Source of the DNA: Vibrio sp. 14G-20
GTDB taxonomy: Bacteria; Pseudomonadota; Gammaproteobacteria; Enterobacterales; Vibrionaceae
DNA: 64,000 bases
Assembly (NCBI RefSeq): GCF_026241515.1
Contig: NZ_JAPHPW010000017.1
Location: forward strand, 37,632-101,631
Direction: 5' to 3'
Part shown: positions 1-10,216 of the stretch, piece by piece
Layout: every line of letters begins with the position of its first letter
Numbering within the stretch: position 1 is the first letter of the stretch
The notes under the pieces: generated by a model
Told to the model about the DNA's origin: nothing
Databases searched by the model: none
Seen by the model: the letters and a program-made list of their open reading frames with translations, nothing else
Position numbers and translations under genes: made by a program

Positions 1-15
1 TATACCGATTGATTA

Positions 16-1209
16 TTAAATATAGTTAAACAAGGTCAGGTCTTTGGTTTTACCAAACGCTTGTTGAGAAGCTTGTAATGCTCTAGAGTTTTCATTGAAT
101 TCAATGATTGCCTTCGAGTAATCCAAGTCTTCAAAGTTGCTTTTTGCTTTCGCTAAAGACAACTTAAAATCTTCATGTTGCTGTTCTTGGATATCTAGCG
201 TATTCAACCGCGCACCAACATCCGTTCTAGCCTTAGTCAAATGAATAAAAGCAGCATGGAACTCTTCGGTTACTTGTTGTAATTTTGCGGTTGCTGATGC
301 ATCGGACACTGATGATTCTGCAAGTATTGCTGCATCTTGAAAGGTATCAAATATTGAAAAAGAGCTTCTTGGTTCCAAGGTTATCGAATCACCTTTGGTG
401 ATTTGACCTTTGATTTGAATACTCAAGCCTTCATATTCAATACCTTTAGACGGCTCAAAATCTTCTACGGAAACCGTGCTACCATCTTTTTCGAGTTGAT
501 AAGCAAATTTGCCATTTTGCATATCTACAAAAGTAATTTTGTAGGTTGATTCGTCTTGCAAAGATTCGTTTGTTGCTCTTTCAAGTAACAATGCAGAGGC
601 TGGCTGCAAATCATATTGAGGTTCATAATCACCGAATGGATTATCGATCTCCATAAACAGCTTGCTACCCGGATCGTTCATCGCCATTTCAAAACTGCTT
701 GCCACACGCATCTTGCGTTGATAATCATCACCGGCATAACTGACATGACCTTCATTATCTCGGAAAAATGGCTGATTCTTAGGTTTTGTACCTGCAAATG
801 TATAGTTACCCGACTCATCTTGGGAGTTAGACATATGCAAAAAATTACTCGCTAACTCTTGAATTTCGCGTCTCTTTGCAAGGCGATCTTCTGGAGATAA
901 TGAGCCGTTGACCATTTCCATCACGGTACGTTTTGCGTCATCAGCAAAATCCTCCGAATTAGAAATCATGACTTCTTGATGTTCTAATCGATTACGAACC
1001 AAGACTATTGCGTCACTATATTGCTTGAGTTGTTCTGACTGCTGACCAATGTTCTGTAAATAGTGCGTTGCCAATGGGTCATCACTTGGCGACTGTAACT
1101 TTTTGCCCGAAGCGAGTTGTGCTTGGTTGTGATGCACCTTGTTCTCTTGGCGGCGCAAGTCATTTTGTACTGACTGATAATTATGGAAGCTAGAGATACG
1201 ATTCAACAT
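16..1209 (-). CDS. flgL: Flagellar hook-associated protein 3 (hook-filament junction)
   Basis: FlgL is the second of the two junction proteins that join hook to filament and is secreted through the flagellar export apparatus. The 397-residue product starts MLNRISSFHNYQSVQND and has the flagellin-like N-terminal helix with the SGKKLQSPSDDP segment (about residues 34-45), shared with flagellins. The C-terminal helix (about 330-390) is also flagellin-like, and the middle is variable. It lies 10 bp downstream of flgK and so is the second gene of flgKL. No signal peptide is present, as expected for a type III export substrate. The stop is only 15 bp from the window edge, so whatever follows is not visible. 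Confidence 0.96.
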   Translation of the reverse strand: MLNRISSFHNYQSVQNDLRRQENKVHHNQAQLASGKKLQSPSDDPLATHYLQNIGQQSEQLKQYSDAIVLVRNRLEHQEVMISNSEDFADDAKRTVMEMVNGSLSPEDRLAKRREIQELASNFLHMSNSQDESGNYTFAGTKPKNQPFFRDNEGHVSYAGDDYQRKMRVASSFEMAMNDPGSKLFMEIDNPFGDYEPQYDLQPASALLLERATNESLQDESTYKITFVDMQNGKFAYQLEKDGSTVSVEDFEPSKGIEYEGLSIQIKGQITKGDSITLEPRSSFSIFDTFQDAAILAESSVSDASATAKLQQVTEEFHAAFIHLTKARTDVGARLNTLDIQEQQHEDFKLSLAKAKSNFEDLDYSKAIIEFNENSRALQASQQAFGKTKDLTLFNYI

Positions 1210-1219
1210 TTATACCTTC

Positions 1220-3100
1220 CTATCTCAGAGCCAAAATAGTGTTAAACGTATCGTTGGCTGCTTGCATGATGCGTGAAGAAGCCATATACGCTTGTTGAAA
1301 TTTCATCATATTTGCCGCTTCTTCATCGAGGTTAACTCCCGAGATCGAAGCAATACGTTCTTGAGCTGACTGCTTTTCTAACGTTGCGATATCATTCAAG
1401 CGATTTGCCGTTGAAGACTTCAAGCCCGTATTGGTATTCAAGTTGTGATAAAGTTCTAAAATCGTAGACTCGCCATCATTCAACATCTTGCCTGTTTGGA
1501 GATCTTGTAGTTTACGTAGGTTTCCGTTATCACCTTCTGATGGGACAAGGTTTGCCGTAAATTTATCGTTTGCCACCGCGCCACCGGTTAACTCAAAGGT
1601 CGTGCCATTGATGGTCACAGGTCCTTGTGGTGGGTACGGCTGCGGCTGCATTAAAATATTACCTTTCGGGTCAGTCACAGCAAACTGCTCACCTTTTGGT
1701 GAAACAATCACTTCAAACTCACGCAGCTGACCCGCCTCTATGATTTTGAACCCAGCAGTACCCTTGGCAAACGTGGTCGAAGCTTCATAGCTTTGAGCAG
1801 CGATGTCTTTTGGATCTTTGGTTTCCATCTGAATCTGAGCGGCAAAATTACGCGTTGGACGCAGTAACAGTTTCTCTCCTAGTTCAGGAGGATTACGTAC
1901 TTCCACTCGCATGCCATCAAGATAAAAAGCGCTACCGCTAGAGTCGGTTGCCATCTTAACGCTCTCACCGTTCGGCTTAGTCACGACATAATCACTGCCA
2001 TCGTATTTCAGGCCATACTCACCGCCTTTTAGGGCAGAGGTATCCTCAATATATACCGCAACATCTGCTTTTGATTGCCCGCTAGCCGTGACACGAGATT
2101 TTGCCACCCGCTCTGAGTTCACATCGGTAAACAGGTCCTTACCTACGTTGCCGTTAAGATCCAAACCTTGTTCTTGAAGACTATTTACTTCGTATGAAAA
2201 CGCGGTCGCCAAACGGCCAAGCTCATCCATGATTGCTGGAATATGCTCGTCTCTCATGTCTAGCATGGCACCAATTTTTCCATCGATATCACTGCTGGTG
2301 ATCGGTTTTAAAGACTTACCTTCAACAATCGCTAAACGACGTTGATGCGCATCGGGCAAGCCATCAACCATTTTCAGTTGACTTGCTTCACTACCTGAAA
2401 CCAAGGTGTGACCATTACCGATATGAACGTTAAACCCTTCGGCATTCGAGCGCGGCGTTACCGTCACTTTGGTGTAACCAGATAGCTCATTAATTAGCTT
2501 TTCGTGCTGATCTCGTAGGTCGTTATGAGGCCCAGGAGTTCGCATCATTAAGCGTTGTACGTCACGGATCTCGTAAGCAAGTTGGTTAACTCGCTCGATA
2601 CCCATGTCTAATTTTTTGTTCGTAGAATCAGACTGTTGGCGAACCGTTTCATGAAACTCATTCAACGTTTTACTTAATAACCCAGCTTTTTCTAATACAA
2701 CCTTTCGCGCACCAACGTCATTCGGTGTATCGGCCAATGTTTTAACTGAATCAAACCATTCATTAAGGTTTTCTGGAATCTTCTTCGAAGCAACCGATGA
2801 CAACATGCTCGACAGCATGTCTAGATTGGCTTCGGTATCACCTTTATTGGCGGCATTGGTTGTCGATAAGTTAAGTTCGTTGACGGCAAATTGGTCCCAA
2901 GAGCGGCGAACATTTTCCACATGCACACCCATACCGTAGCTTTGGCCACCGTACTGACGCGGGTCATTAACACCTTGAATCACAGATTGGCGGCTATAGC
3001 CCTCTGTGTTGGCGTTAGAAATGTTATGACCAGTGGTGTTTAGCTGTCTCTGAGCAGTAAGAACACTTTGTGCCCCTACATTCAGAAGATCCGACGCCAT
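1220..3100 (-). CDS. flgK: Flagellar hook-associated protein 1
   Basis: FlgK is the first hook-filament junction protein, capping the hook before filament growth. The 626-residue product has the conserved start MASDLLNVGAQSVLTAQ and the rod/hook family motif TTGHNISNANTEGYSRQ (about residues 22-38). Its C-terminal helix carries NLDEEAANMMKFQQAYMASSR, typical of FlgK/FlgE/FlgG proteins. It is preceded by a strong sigma-54 type promoter (3171-3186) and separated from flgJ by a terminator, so flgKL looks like its own transcription unit. Length is normal for vibrios. Identification is secure. Confidence 0.97.
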   Translation of the reverse strand: MASDLLNVGAQSVLTAQRQLNTTGHNISNANTEGYSRQSVIQGVNDPRQYGGQSYGMGVHVENVRRSWDQFAVNELNLSTTNAANKGDTEANLDMLSSMLSSVASKKIPENLNEWFDSVKTLADTPNDVGARKVVLEKAGLLSKTLNEFHETVRQQSDSTNKKLDMGIERVNQLAYEIRDVQRLMMRTPGPHNDLRDQHEKLINELSGYTKVTVTPRSNAEGFNVHIGNGHTLVSGSEASQLKMVDGLPDAHQRRLAIVEGKSLKPITSSDIDGKIGAMLDMRDEHIPAIMDELGRLATAFSYEVNSLQEQGLDLNGNVGKDLFTDVNSERVAKSRVTASGQSKADVAVYIEDTSALKGGEYGLKYDGSDYVVTKPNGESVKMATDSSGSAFYLDGMRVEVRNPPELGEKLLLRPTRNFAAQIQMETKDPKDIAAQSYEASTTFAKGTAGFKIIEAGQLREFEVIVSPKGEQFAVTDPKGNILMQPQPYPPQGPVTINGTTFELTGGAVANDKFTANLVPSEGDNGNLRKLQDLQTGKMLNDGESTILELYHNLNTNTGLKSSTANRLNDIATLEKQSAQERIASISGVNLDEEAANMMKFQQAYMASSRIMQAANDTFNTILALR

Positions 3101-3170
3101 AATACCCCCAAAAAACTTAACAAAATCAGGATAAACTGATTAACTACAACCGCATATTACTAAGATATTT

Positions 3171-3186
3171 AGCAATATATGTGCCA
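3171..3186 (-). promoter_or_regulatory. Sigma-54 promoter of flgKL
   Basis: On the minus strand the sequence reads TGGCAC-ATATA-TTGCT, a near-perfect -24/-12 element with GG and GC 12 bp apart. It lies 70 bp upstream of the flgK start and just downstream of the terminator behind flgJ. In vibrios, class III flagellar genes depend on RpoN with FlrC, which fits. The site is read directly; use by FlrC is inferred. Confidence 0.88.
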
Positions 3187-3270
3187 ACAGAGAAAGCGGA
3201 GAGATAAAAGACAATAATTTATTGATGTATAAGGAGATAACGATGAGAGACGTGGCAAGATCGGAAGGGG

Positions 3271-3304
3271 AAAATAAGAAAAGAGCCTGCCAATGGCAAG
3301 CTCT
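3271..3304 (-). terminator. Terminator downstream of flgJ
   Basis: On the minus strand AGAGCTTGCC-ATT-GGCAGGCTCT forms a 10-bp stem with one T-G pair, followed by TTTTCTTATTTT. It sits 20 bp after the flgJ stop and separates the flgB-J operon from flgKL. Confidence 0.85.
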
Positions 3305-3323
3305 CAATGTTCATTAAAGGTGA

Positions 3324-4259
3324 TTAGTTCATCTCATCAATCTTGGCTTTAACTCGCAACACCTTTTCTGCATAGTTAGGGTCAGTTGCGTAACCAGCCT
3401 GATGAATGCCTTTGATGAAATTCTCTGAATTGCCTTGATGCTGTAGCGCTGTTTCGTATCTTGGGTTTTCGTTCAAGAACTTCACGTAATCATTAAAGCT
3501 ATCTTCGAAATTAGAGTAAGAACGGAAAGACGCTGACTCTTTAACGGCTGTTTTGCCATGGAACTCAAGCGTTTGAGTCGCGACCTTATCGCCCTTCCAA
3601 CTTCTATCTGCTTTGATGTTGAATAGGTTATTACTGTTGCCCAAAGAGTTCTTAATCATCTTAGAGCCCCAACCTGTTTCAAGTGCTGCTTGTGCCAATA
3701 GCAGTGACGAGTCAACACCGAGTGCGCTCGCCGCTTTTTCAGCGTAAGGCTTCATCGACGTAACAAACGATTCTGGAGAATCAAATGAAGCGGGTTGTTT
3801 TGCTGCTGACATGGCTGTTGCTGACTTAGCTGATTGAACTTCAGAGAATTTCTCTTCTGAACGGCCTGAATACTGAGGTCTTTGCAGTGAAGTATCAAAA
3901 CCTTCACTACGAACCTTATCTTCTGTCGCATCACTTGCTTGGCCTGCACTTAGCTGAGCAACAATCATATCCGCAAGACCAAGTGAACCTGATGCACTGA
4001 GTTCACTCGCCATTTGGTCATCTTGCATCTGACGATAGAACTGCTCGTTCTGGCTGTTCAGCATATCTGACTTGAAACTAGAGTTTGCATCACGCATCGA
4101 CTTAAACAGCATCGACGTAAAAATCGATTCAAACTGTTTTGCAGCTGCTGTGAGTGCTTCTTTTTCACTGCCTTCTTCACCGTTTACTGCTTGTTGACGA
4201 AGACGGTCTAAGCTGCCGATGTCGTGAATAAAGCCGATGTCATTGTTGTTCTTAATCAT
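3324..4259 (-). CDS. flgJ: Flagellar rod assembly protein / peptidoglycan hydrolase FlgJ
   Basis: FlgJ caps the growing rod and opens the peptidoglycan for it. The 311-residue protein has both expected parts. The N-terminal rod-binding domain (about residues 35-100) includes AAKQFESIFTSMLFKSMRDAN. The C-terminal glucosaminidase (GH73-like) domain (about 165-305) includes LLLAQAALETGWGSKMI, whose Glu is the expected catalytic acid, and NLFNIKADRSWKG. A Ser/Ala-rich linker joins them. It is the last gene of flgB-J and is followed directly by a hairpin terminator. Single-domain FlgJ exists in other groups; this is the dual-domain form. Confidence 0.96.
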   Translation of the reverse strand: MIKNNNDIGFIHDIGSLDRLRQQAVNGEEGSEKEALTAAAKQFESIFTSMLFKSMRDANSSFKSDMLNSQNEQFYRQMQDDQMASELSASGSLGLADMIVAQLSAGQASDATEDKVRSEGFDTSLQRPQYSGRSEEKFSEVQSAKSATAMSAAKQPASFDSPESFVTSMKPYAEKAASALGVDSSLLLAQAALETGWGSKMIKNSLGNSNNLFNIKADRSWKGDKVATQTLEFHGKTAVKESASFRSYSNFEDSFNDYVKFLNENPRYETALQHQGNSENFIKGIHQAGYATDPNYAEKVLRVKAKIDEMN

Positions 4260-4269
4260 GCTTTACTCC

Positions 4270-5361
4270 TTAGATAATGATCAACTGGCCTTCAATCGCA
4301 CCCGCTTGTTTCAGTGCTTGAAGGATTGCCATTAAATCAGAAGGTGCAGCGCCCACTTCATTGACTGCGCGGACCAAATCGTCCAGCGTTAAGCCAGGTT
4401 CAAATTTGAACATCTTGCCATCGCCTTCCGTGATCTCAATATCGGAATCAGGAACCACTACCGTTTGGCCACCAGAGAATGCATTCGGTTGACTTACGTT
4501 TAGATTTTCTTTGATTGCAACCGTCATACCACCGTGGGTTACCGCCGCCGCTCTTAGTCGAACGTGCTTACCAACCACAATCGTACCAGTACGTGAGTTA
4601 ACGATGATTTTTGCAGAGCCCTCTGCAGGATCGAATTCGATGTTTTCGATGGCAGAGAGGAAAGCCACACGTTGGCTGATTTCTCTAGGAGCGCGAACTT
4701 TTACTGACGTCGCGTCAACCGCAGATGCCATTTGTGGACCTAAAAAATTGTTAACCGCATCAGCCATACGCTGAGCCGTTGTAAAATCTGATTGGATTAG
4801 GTTAAAGGTGATGTAGTCGCCACGGCCAAATGGGGTTGGGATCTCTTGTTCTACTGTTGCGCCGCTAGAAATGATGCCAACATTAGGGTTGTTGCCGACA
4901 ATCTTAGAACCGTCGTTACCTTGTGCACTAAAGCCACTTACTACCAAGTTACCTTGCGCGACCGCATACACTTGACCGTCTAGACCTTTCAAGAAGGTCT
5001 GTATCAGTGTGCCACCACGTAAGCTTTTTGCCGAACCGATAGAAGATACGGTTACGTCAACTTCCTGACCTTGCTTAGAGAAGGCTGGCAATTCAGCAGT
5101 CACAATAACGGCCGCTACGTTTTTTGTTTTTGGCTTAGTGCCGGGCGGCAATTGGATGCCAAAATTTTGCAGCATCGCGTTAAATGTTTGATCGGTAAAG
5201 GGAGTTGTCTCACCTGTACCCGGCAAACCTGTCACCAAACCGTAGCCAACAAGTTGGTTACTACGAACACCCGCCACTTTTGCCACGTCTTTGATACGCG
5301 CAGCATGGGCACTGGTGGCAAGAAATAGCATGCCGAATAGTACGAGTGTTAGTTTTTTCAT
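4270..5361 (-). CDS. flgI: Flagellar P-ring protein FlgI
   Basis: FlgI forms the periplasmic P-ring around the rod in the peptidoglycan layer. The 363-residue precursor has a clear Sec signal peptide (MKKLTLVLFGMLFLATSAHA, cleavage about residue 20), followed by ARIKDVAKVAGVRSNQLVGYGLVTGLPGTGE, the family signature. The length matches FlgI, and the C-terminal region DSDIEITEGDGKMFKFEPG is also typical. It lies between flgH and flgJ, 10 bp upstream of flgJ. Secure call. Confidence 0.97.
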   Translation of the reverse strand: MKKLTLVLFGMLFLATSAHAARIKDVAKVAGVRSNQLVGYGLVTGLPGTGETTPFTDQTFNAMLQNFGIQLPPGTKPKTKNVAAVIVTAELPAFSKQGQEVDVTVSSIGSAKSLRGGTLIQTFLKGLDGQVYAVAQGNLVVSGFSAQGNDGSKIVGNNPNVGIISSGATVEQEIPTPFGRGDYITFNLIQSDFTTAQRMADAVNNFLGPQMASAVDATSVKVRAPREISQRVAFLSAIENIEFDPAEGSAKIIVNSRTGTIVVGKHVRLRAAAVTHGGMTVAIKENLNVSQPNAFSGGQTVVVPDSDIEITEGDGKMFKFEPGLTLDDLVRAVNEVGAAPSDLMAILQALKQAGAIEGQLIII

Positions 5362-5454
5362 TGAGTAACCTGTCTGTATTGCTTTAATTTATAATAGCTT
5401 AGCTAGATATGGTGCGCGATAGAAGCTGTCAGTATGTCGACACCCTCTCAAGCT

Positions 5455-6231
5455 CTACAGTGATACATTAAAGAATCGTGCCAAGAATCCAGGCTCTTGC
5501 ATATCTTTTTGCACGCCAGTCCCTGAGTACTGAATTCGTGCGTTAGAAACACGGTTTGAAGCGATGGTATTTTCGAAATCAATATCGTCTGGACGTATAG
5601 TGCCGCTTAGACGGATGTACTCATCACCCGTGTTCAGTGTCATCCACTTTTCACCACGAACCACTAGATTGCCATTGGCTAAGACTTCGATAACTTCAAC
5701 GGTAATATAGCCGCTGATGCTGTTACTTTGGTTGGCTGACGCATCACCCGCAAAGGTATTGGTGTTGCTCAGATCATAAGAGAAGTTGTACTTGTCTATC
5801 GTCAGCTCTTGGCCACCCACAGCCAAAGGTTCCATCGATGCATCGTTCGACTTAGACATGTCGGCATTGGCTTTTTTGGTCGCTCGAGTATTCTCATCTA
5901 GCGCTACGGTAATAATGTCACCAATGCCACGCGGTTTTGAGTCATCGTACATGCTGCCAATATGATTGATATTGAACAGTGAGCCTGTTGCCGCTGCGTA
6001 ATGTTCTGGTTTTTCTTTTGGATTGATTGGCGCCCATGCTGGATCACCCGCGATTGGGTCGGTTCTGCCACGAAGCGTGTCGATAATGCCAGAGCTTTCA
6101 TCTGCCGACTTATCACCTTCTACCGCATCAACCACTGTGGTCGCGTTCTCTTGCGCTGGAGTTTCAATAGGATCCAGTACTGTACAACCAGTCATCGAAG
6201 CTAACAGGGCTAAACAAAAAATACGTTTCAT
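5455..6231 (-). CDS. flgH: Flagellar L-ring lipoprotein FlgH
   Basis: FlgH forms the outer-membrane L-ring, the bushing for the rod. The 258-residue precursor has a lipoprotein signal (MKRIFCLALLASMTGC, lipobox Cys at residue 16). The mature region contains GSLFNINHIGSMYDDSKPRG and GDIITVALDENTRATKKA, followed by the conserved end VQKDMQEPGFLARFFNVSL. It sits between flgG and flgI. In vibrios the L-ring lies in a sheathed outer membrane, which is relevant to the FlgO/FlgP/FlgT genes nearby. Confidence 0.96.
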   Translation of the reverse strand: MKRIFCLALLASMTGCTVLDPIETPAQENATTVVDAVEGDKSADESSGIIDTLRGRTDPIAGDPAWAPINPKEKPEHYAAATGSLFNINHIGSMYDDSKPRGIGDIITVALDENTRATKKANADMSKSNDASMEPLAVGGQELTIDKYNFSYDLSNTNTFAGDASANQSNSISGYITVEVIEVLANGNLVVRGEKWMTLNTGDEYIRLSGTIRPDDIDFENTIASNRVSNARIQYSGTGVQKDMQEPGFLARFFNVSL

Positions 6232-6319
6232 GGCGATATACTCTCAGCAAGTCGTTGTAAATAGTAGACAGTGGCAAACACGTCGATTAATGCGAAACAA
6301 GTAAGCGGCAAATAACCAA

Positions 6320-7108
6320 TTACAGCTGCTGGTTAACAAAGCTCATCATCTTGTCTACCGACGAGATAACTTTCGAGTTCATTTCGTAAACACGTTGAGC
6401 CTCGATCATATTCACTAGCTCTTCGGTTACGTTTACGTTCGATGTTTCTAGCATCGACTGGCGGATGTTACCTAGGCCATCAAAACCCGGAACACCTTCT
6501 TGTGGGTCACCACTTGCACCTGTCGGCAAGTAAAGGTTTTGACCGACTGGTTCTAAACCACCTGGGTTTACGAAGTCTGTAATTGTGATTTGACCAACTA
6601 CGACGTTGTTTTGCTCACCACGAAGACGAACCGATACTTCACCGTCGTTACCTACTGTCACCGAGATCGCGTCTTCAGGGATAACGATTTCAGGTTGCAA
6701 AGGGTAACCTTGACCCGATGTTACGATTGCGCCGTCACCGTTCAGAGTGAACTGACCATTACGGCTGTAGCCTGTTTCACCGTCTGGCATCTCAACTTGG
6801 AAGAAGCCATCGCCTTCAATCATCATATCTAGGCTGTTCGACGTTGTTTGTGCGTTACCGTGCGTGTGAACCTTTTGAGTAGCCACTACTTTAGAACCAG
6901 CACCCAACATCAAACCACTTGGCAATTCAGTGTTCTGAGACGATTGGCCACCCGGTTGGTTAATGTTCTGGTAGAACAAATCTTCAAATACCGCACGACT
7001 CTTTTTGAAACCAATGGTTGAGGCGTTGGCAAGGTTGTTTGAAATTGTTGAGATATTGGTTTGTTGGGCATCTAAGCCTGTTTTACTTACCCATAATGCT
7101 GGATGCAT
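6320..7108 (-). CDS. flgG: Flagellar distal rod protein FlgG
   Basis: FlgG builds the distal rod that passes through the P and L rings. The 262-residue product carries the N-terminal rod motif ISTISNNLANASTIGFKKSRAVFEDLFYQ (residues about 19-47) and the C-terminal motif NVTEELVNMIEAQRVYEMNSKVI. Both are diagnostic for the FlgG/FlgE family, and the length matches FlgG. It lies 21 bp after flgF in the flgB-J operon. Exported without a Sec signal. Secure. Confidence 0.97.
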   Translation of the reverse strand: MHPALWVSKTGLDAQQTNISTISNNLANASTIGFKKSRAVFEDLFYQNINQPGGQSSQNTELPSGLMLGAGSKVVATQKVHTHGNAQTTSNSLDMMIEGDGFFQVEMPDGETGYSRNGQFTLNGDGAIVTSGQGYPLQPEIVIPEDAISVTVGNDGEVSVRLRGEQNNVVVGQITITDFVNPGGLEPVGQNLYLPTGASGDPQEGVPGFDGLGNIRQSMLETSNVNVTEELVNMIEAQRVYEMNSKVISSVDKMMSFVNQQL

Positions 7109-7129
7109 AGCAATTTCCTTTAAATTCTA

Positions 7130-7879
<750 letters not shown>

Positions 7880-8070
7880 AATTTTGCTCCAAAAATCATC
7901 TTCTGGGGCTAATAAAGCAAACACTGTGCCAATATTTTTAACTGTTATTTATCAATAATTTAAATAGAAAACGAACAAGAAAGGTGATCATCAAAGGATC
8001 ATTCAGGAAGAATTGTTGCCAGTGGCATTACCGTGCGGCAATAGGGGCGGCAAATAAAAAGACAAACAAC

Positions 8071-8103
8071 AATACCCAATTCAATAACATTGAATTGGGT
8101 ATT
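8071..8103 (-). terminator. Perfect 14-bp inverted repeat between flgE and flgF
   Basis: Arms AATACCCAATTCAA and TTGAATTGGGTATT flank a 5-base loop. On the minus strand the hairpin is 27 bp after the flgE stop and is followed by an interrupted T-rich run (GTTGTTTGTCTTTTTATTTG). It could be a partial terminator, or a 3'-end stabiliser that raises the flgE mRNA level over flgFGHIJ. I see no convincing sigma-54 promoter between it and flgF, so complete termination seems unlikely unless an unrecognised promoter exists. Confidence 0.6.
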
Positions 8104-8130
8104 CGCAGATGATTCAAACGCTTTAAACGA

Positions 8131-9435
8131 TTAACGAATCTGAAGAATATTCTGTTGTAGCTGGTTGTGTACTTCTAGAGAACGCGAGTTCGCTTGGAAG
8201 TTACGTTGAGCAGAAATCAAATCAACCAGTTCTTGAGTCATATCGATGTTCGACTGCTCTAGAGAGCCGTTGTTGATGCTACCAAATGAACCTTTGTTCG
8301 ATTCACCCCAGATCTTATCACCAGAGTAACTAGTAGAATCCCATTGCGTGCCGCCTTTCTTATCCAGGCCTTGCTCATTAGGTACACGTACCAAACCAAC
8401 ACGACCAAGCATCACGTTTTCACCATTTGAGTAAGTACCTAGAACACTGCCGGCTTCATCAAAATCAACCTTAGTAAGGAAACCCGTGGTTGCACCATCT
8501 TCATCAAATTTAGTCAATTCAAATGGAGCAGCAAACTGAGTTGACGAGTCTAGACCGAAATTAAGTGTTTGAGTTACATCGGCACCATTTAAATCAATCG
8601 GAGTTGTACCTGCACCTAACTGCTCAGAAATAATCGGCTGACCGTTATTTAAATTCGCTAAAGTACCGTCATTGTTAAAGCGCATAGTGTGACCGATATG
8701 GCCTTGTGAATTTGTCGCATCACCACCGGTAATATTTACTGGCTTCTCACCTTCACCATCAGTCATGGTGTAATAAGTTTGCCAAGTATTAGGTTGGGTT
8801 TGATCTTTGAGGTAGTAAGTCGTTAACTTGTAAGACTGCCCCATTGAATCGTATACCGTCGAAGATGTTGAACGATTATAAGTATCAGAATCATTGAAGT
8901 TAAACGCAGCCGGGTCTTTAAGATCACCATTAGCAGGAAGGTTAACTCCTACTTCAATATTACCGGTTTGCTTTGGCTTACCAAACTCAGCAGGAATGCT
9001 TAATGGCTTTGGGGCATATGAAGATACTTCACCACTTTCAGGATCAACTGCATAACCAAGAAGAAATTCATCATTTGAGGTTACCATGTAGTTATCTTTA
9101 TTTAGGTGAAATGCTCCATTACGAGTTAATTCATTAATCTCTGGCACCATACGATCTTTAGCTACAGCAAAGAAACCAGTACCACTAACTCTCAAATCCA
9201 TTGGGTTGTTGGTATAAATACTTGAACCTTCATGGAACTGTTGTGCAACTTTGCTAGCTTGCGCACCGCCACCTGGGGTGGTTTTTCCGTTAGTGAACAA
9301 CGAGCTTGAATAAACATCACCAAACTCCGCACGAGACTCTTTAAAGCCAAATGTGTTTGCGTTCGCAATGTTATTACTGGTTGTATTCAGGTCTAGTTGT
9401 GCAGCGGATAGACCGCTTAAAGCTACATATGACAT
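8131..9435 (-). CDS. flgE: Flagellar hook protein FlgE
   Basis: FlgE polymerises into the hook, the universal joint between rod and filament. The 434-residue protein begins MSYVALSGLSAAQLDLNTTSNNIANANTFGFKESRAEFGDVY, the classic rod/hook N-terminal helix. It ends SNIDMTQELVDLISAQRNFQANSRSLEVHNQLQQNILQIR. The middle (about 90-330) is the variable hook domain. Hook is needed in about 100 copies, which may explain the hairpin directly after the gene. It lies 50 bp downstream of flgD. Confidence 0.97.
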   Translation of the reverse strand: MSYVALSGLSAAQLDLNTTSNNIANANTFGFKESRAEFGDVYSSSLFTNGKTTPGGGAQASKVAQQFHEGSSIYTNNPMDLRVSGTGFFAVAKDRMVPEINELTRNGAFHLNKDNYMVTSNDEFLLGYAVDPESGEVSSYAPKPLSIPAEFGKPKQTGNIEVGVNLPANGDLKDPAAFNFNDSDTYNRSTSSTVYDSMGQSYKLTTYYLKDQTQPNTWQTYYTMTDGEGEKPVNITGGDATNSQGHIGHTMRFNNDGTLANLNNGQPIISEQLGAGTTPIDLNGADVTQTLNFGLDSSTQFAAPFELTKFDEDGATTGFLTKVDFDEAGSVLGTYSNGENVMLGRVGLVRVPNEQGLDKKGGTQWDSTSYSGDKIWGESNKGSFGSINNGSLEQSNIDMTQELVDLISAQRNFQANSRSLEVHNQLQQNILQIR

Positions 9436-9485
9436 TCCAATATTCTCCTAATCTCTCTAGCTAGCATAATCACTCTTTTAAAGTG

Positions 9486-10199
9486 TTACGCTTTACCAAC
9501 TTCTAGTACTTCAGCAAGTCGTACTGGCGATGTGAAACCAGCCAGATTGAGTAGTACGTTGCCATCACCCTTACCAAGAAGCACACTGTTCACGTTCGCA
9601 TAACTGGACACTTGGAACTCTGTGTTCTCACCATCCAATAAACCTGACGCTTTCACGTTGTATTTACCGGCCGGCAATGGGTTACCGTCTTCGTCTTTTC
9701 CGTCCCATTCAACACGTGTATCACCTGATGGTTTAGAGCCGATATCAAAAGTGCGAACCAATTGGCCAACTTCGTTCTCAACACGGACCATTACATTTTC
9801 CATTGCTTGAGGAAGTTTAACCATTGACGCCATACCGCCATCACCGGGTTTTACACCTGCCGCACCAGGAACCAATACATCGCGGCCAACCAAAGAGGAT
9901 GCCTGCAGTGCTTGGTTAGAGGTCATTGATGAATTCAAGCTTTCAAACTGTGTATTCATTTTGCCAATGCCATCTACGGTCGCAAATGAAGCCATTTGCG
10001 CAATCATCTGGTCATTGCTAACCGGCTTAAAAGGGTCTTGTTGTGCTAATTGCTTAGTCAACAAAGATAAGAAATCTTCTTGTTTAAGATCCTGCTTACC
10101 TGTTGTTTCGTCGGGCTTTTTAGCGCCATCTTGAAGACTCTTCAGCTGGTCAACATAGGACAAGCCGCTTTGACCAACATTGTTGTTGATTCCAGCCAT
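9486..10199 (-). CDS. flgD: Flagellar hook assembly (scaffold) protein FlgD
   Basis: FlgD caps the growing hook and guides FlgE polymerisation; it leaves when the hook is complete. The 237-residue protein has the N-terminal FlgD segment KQEDFLSLLTKQLAQQDPFKPVSNDQMIAQMASFATVDGI (about residues 40-80). The C-terminal FLG/Ig-like region includes VRTFDIGSKPSGDTRVEWDGKDEDGNPLPAGKY. It lies between flgC and flgE in the usual order. Secure. Confidence 0.96.
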   Translation of the reverse strand: MAGINNNVGQSGLSYVDQLKSLQDGAKKPDETTGKQDLKQEDFLSLLTKQLAQQDPFKPVSNDQMIAQMASFATVDGIGKMNTQFESLNSSMTSNQALQASSLVGRDVLVPGAAGVKPGDGGMASMVKLPQAMENVMVRVENEVGQLVRTFDIGSKPSGDTRVEWDGKDEDGNPLPAGKYNVKASGLLDGENTEFQVSSYANVNSVLLGKGDGNVLLNLAGFTSPVRLAEVLEVGKA

Positions 10200-10216
10200 G
10201 TGCTACCTCCTTATCC

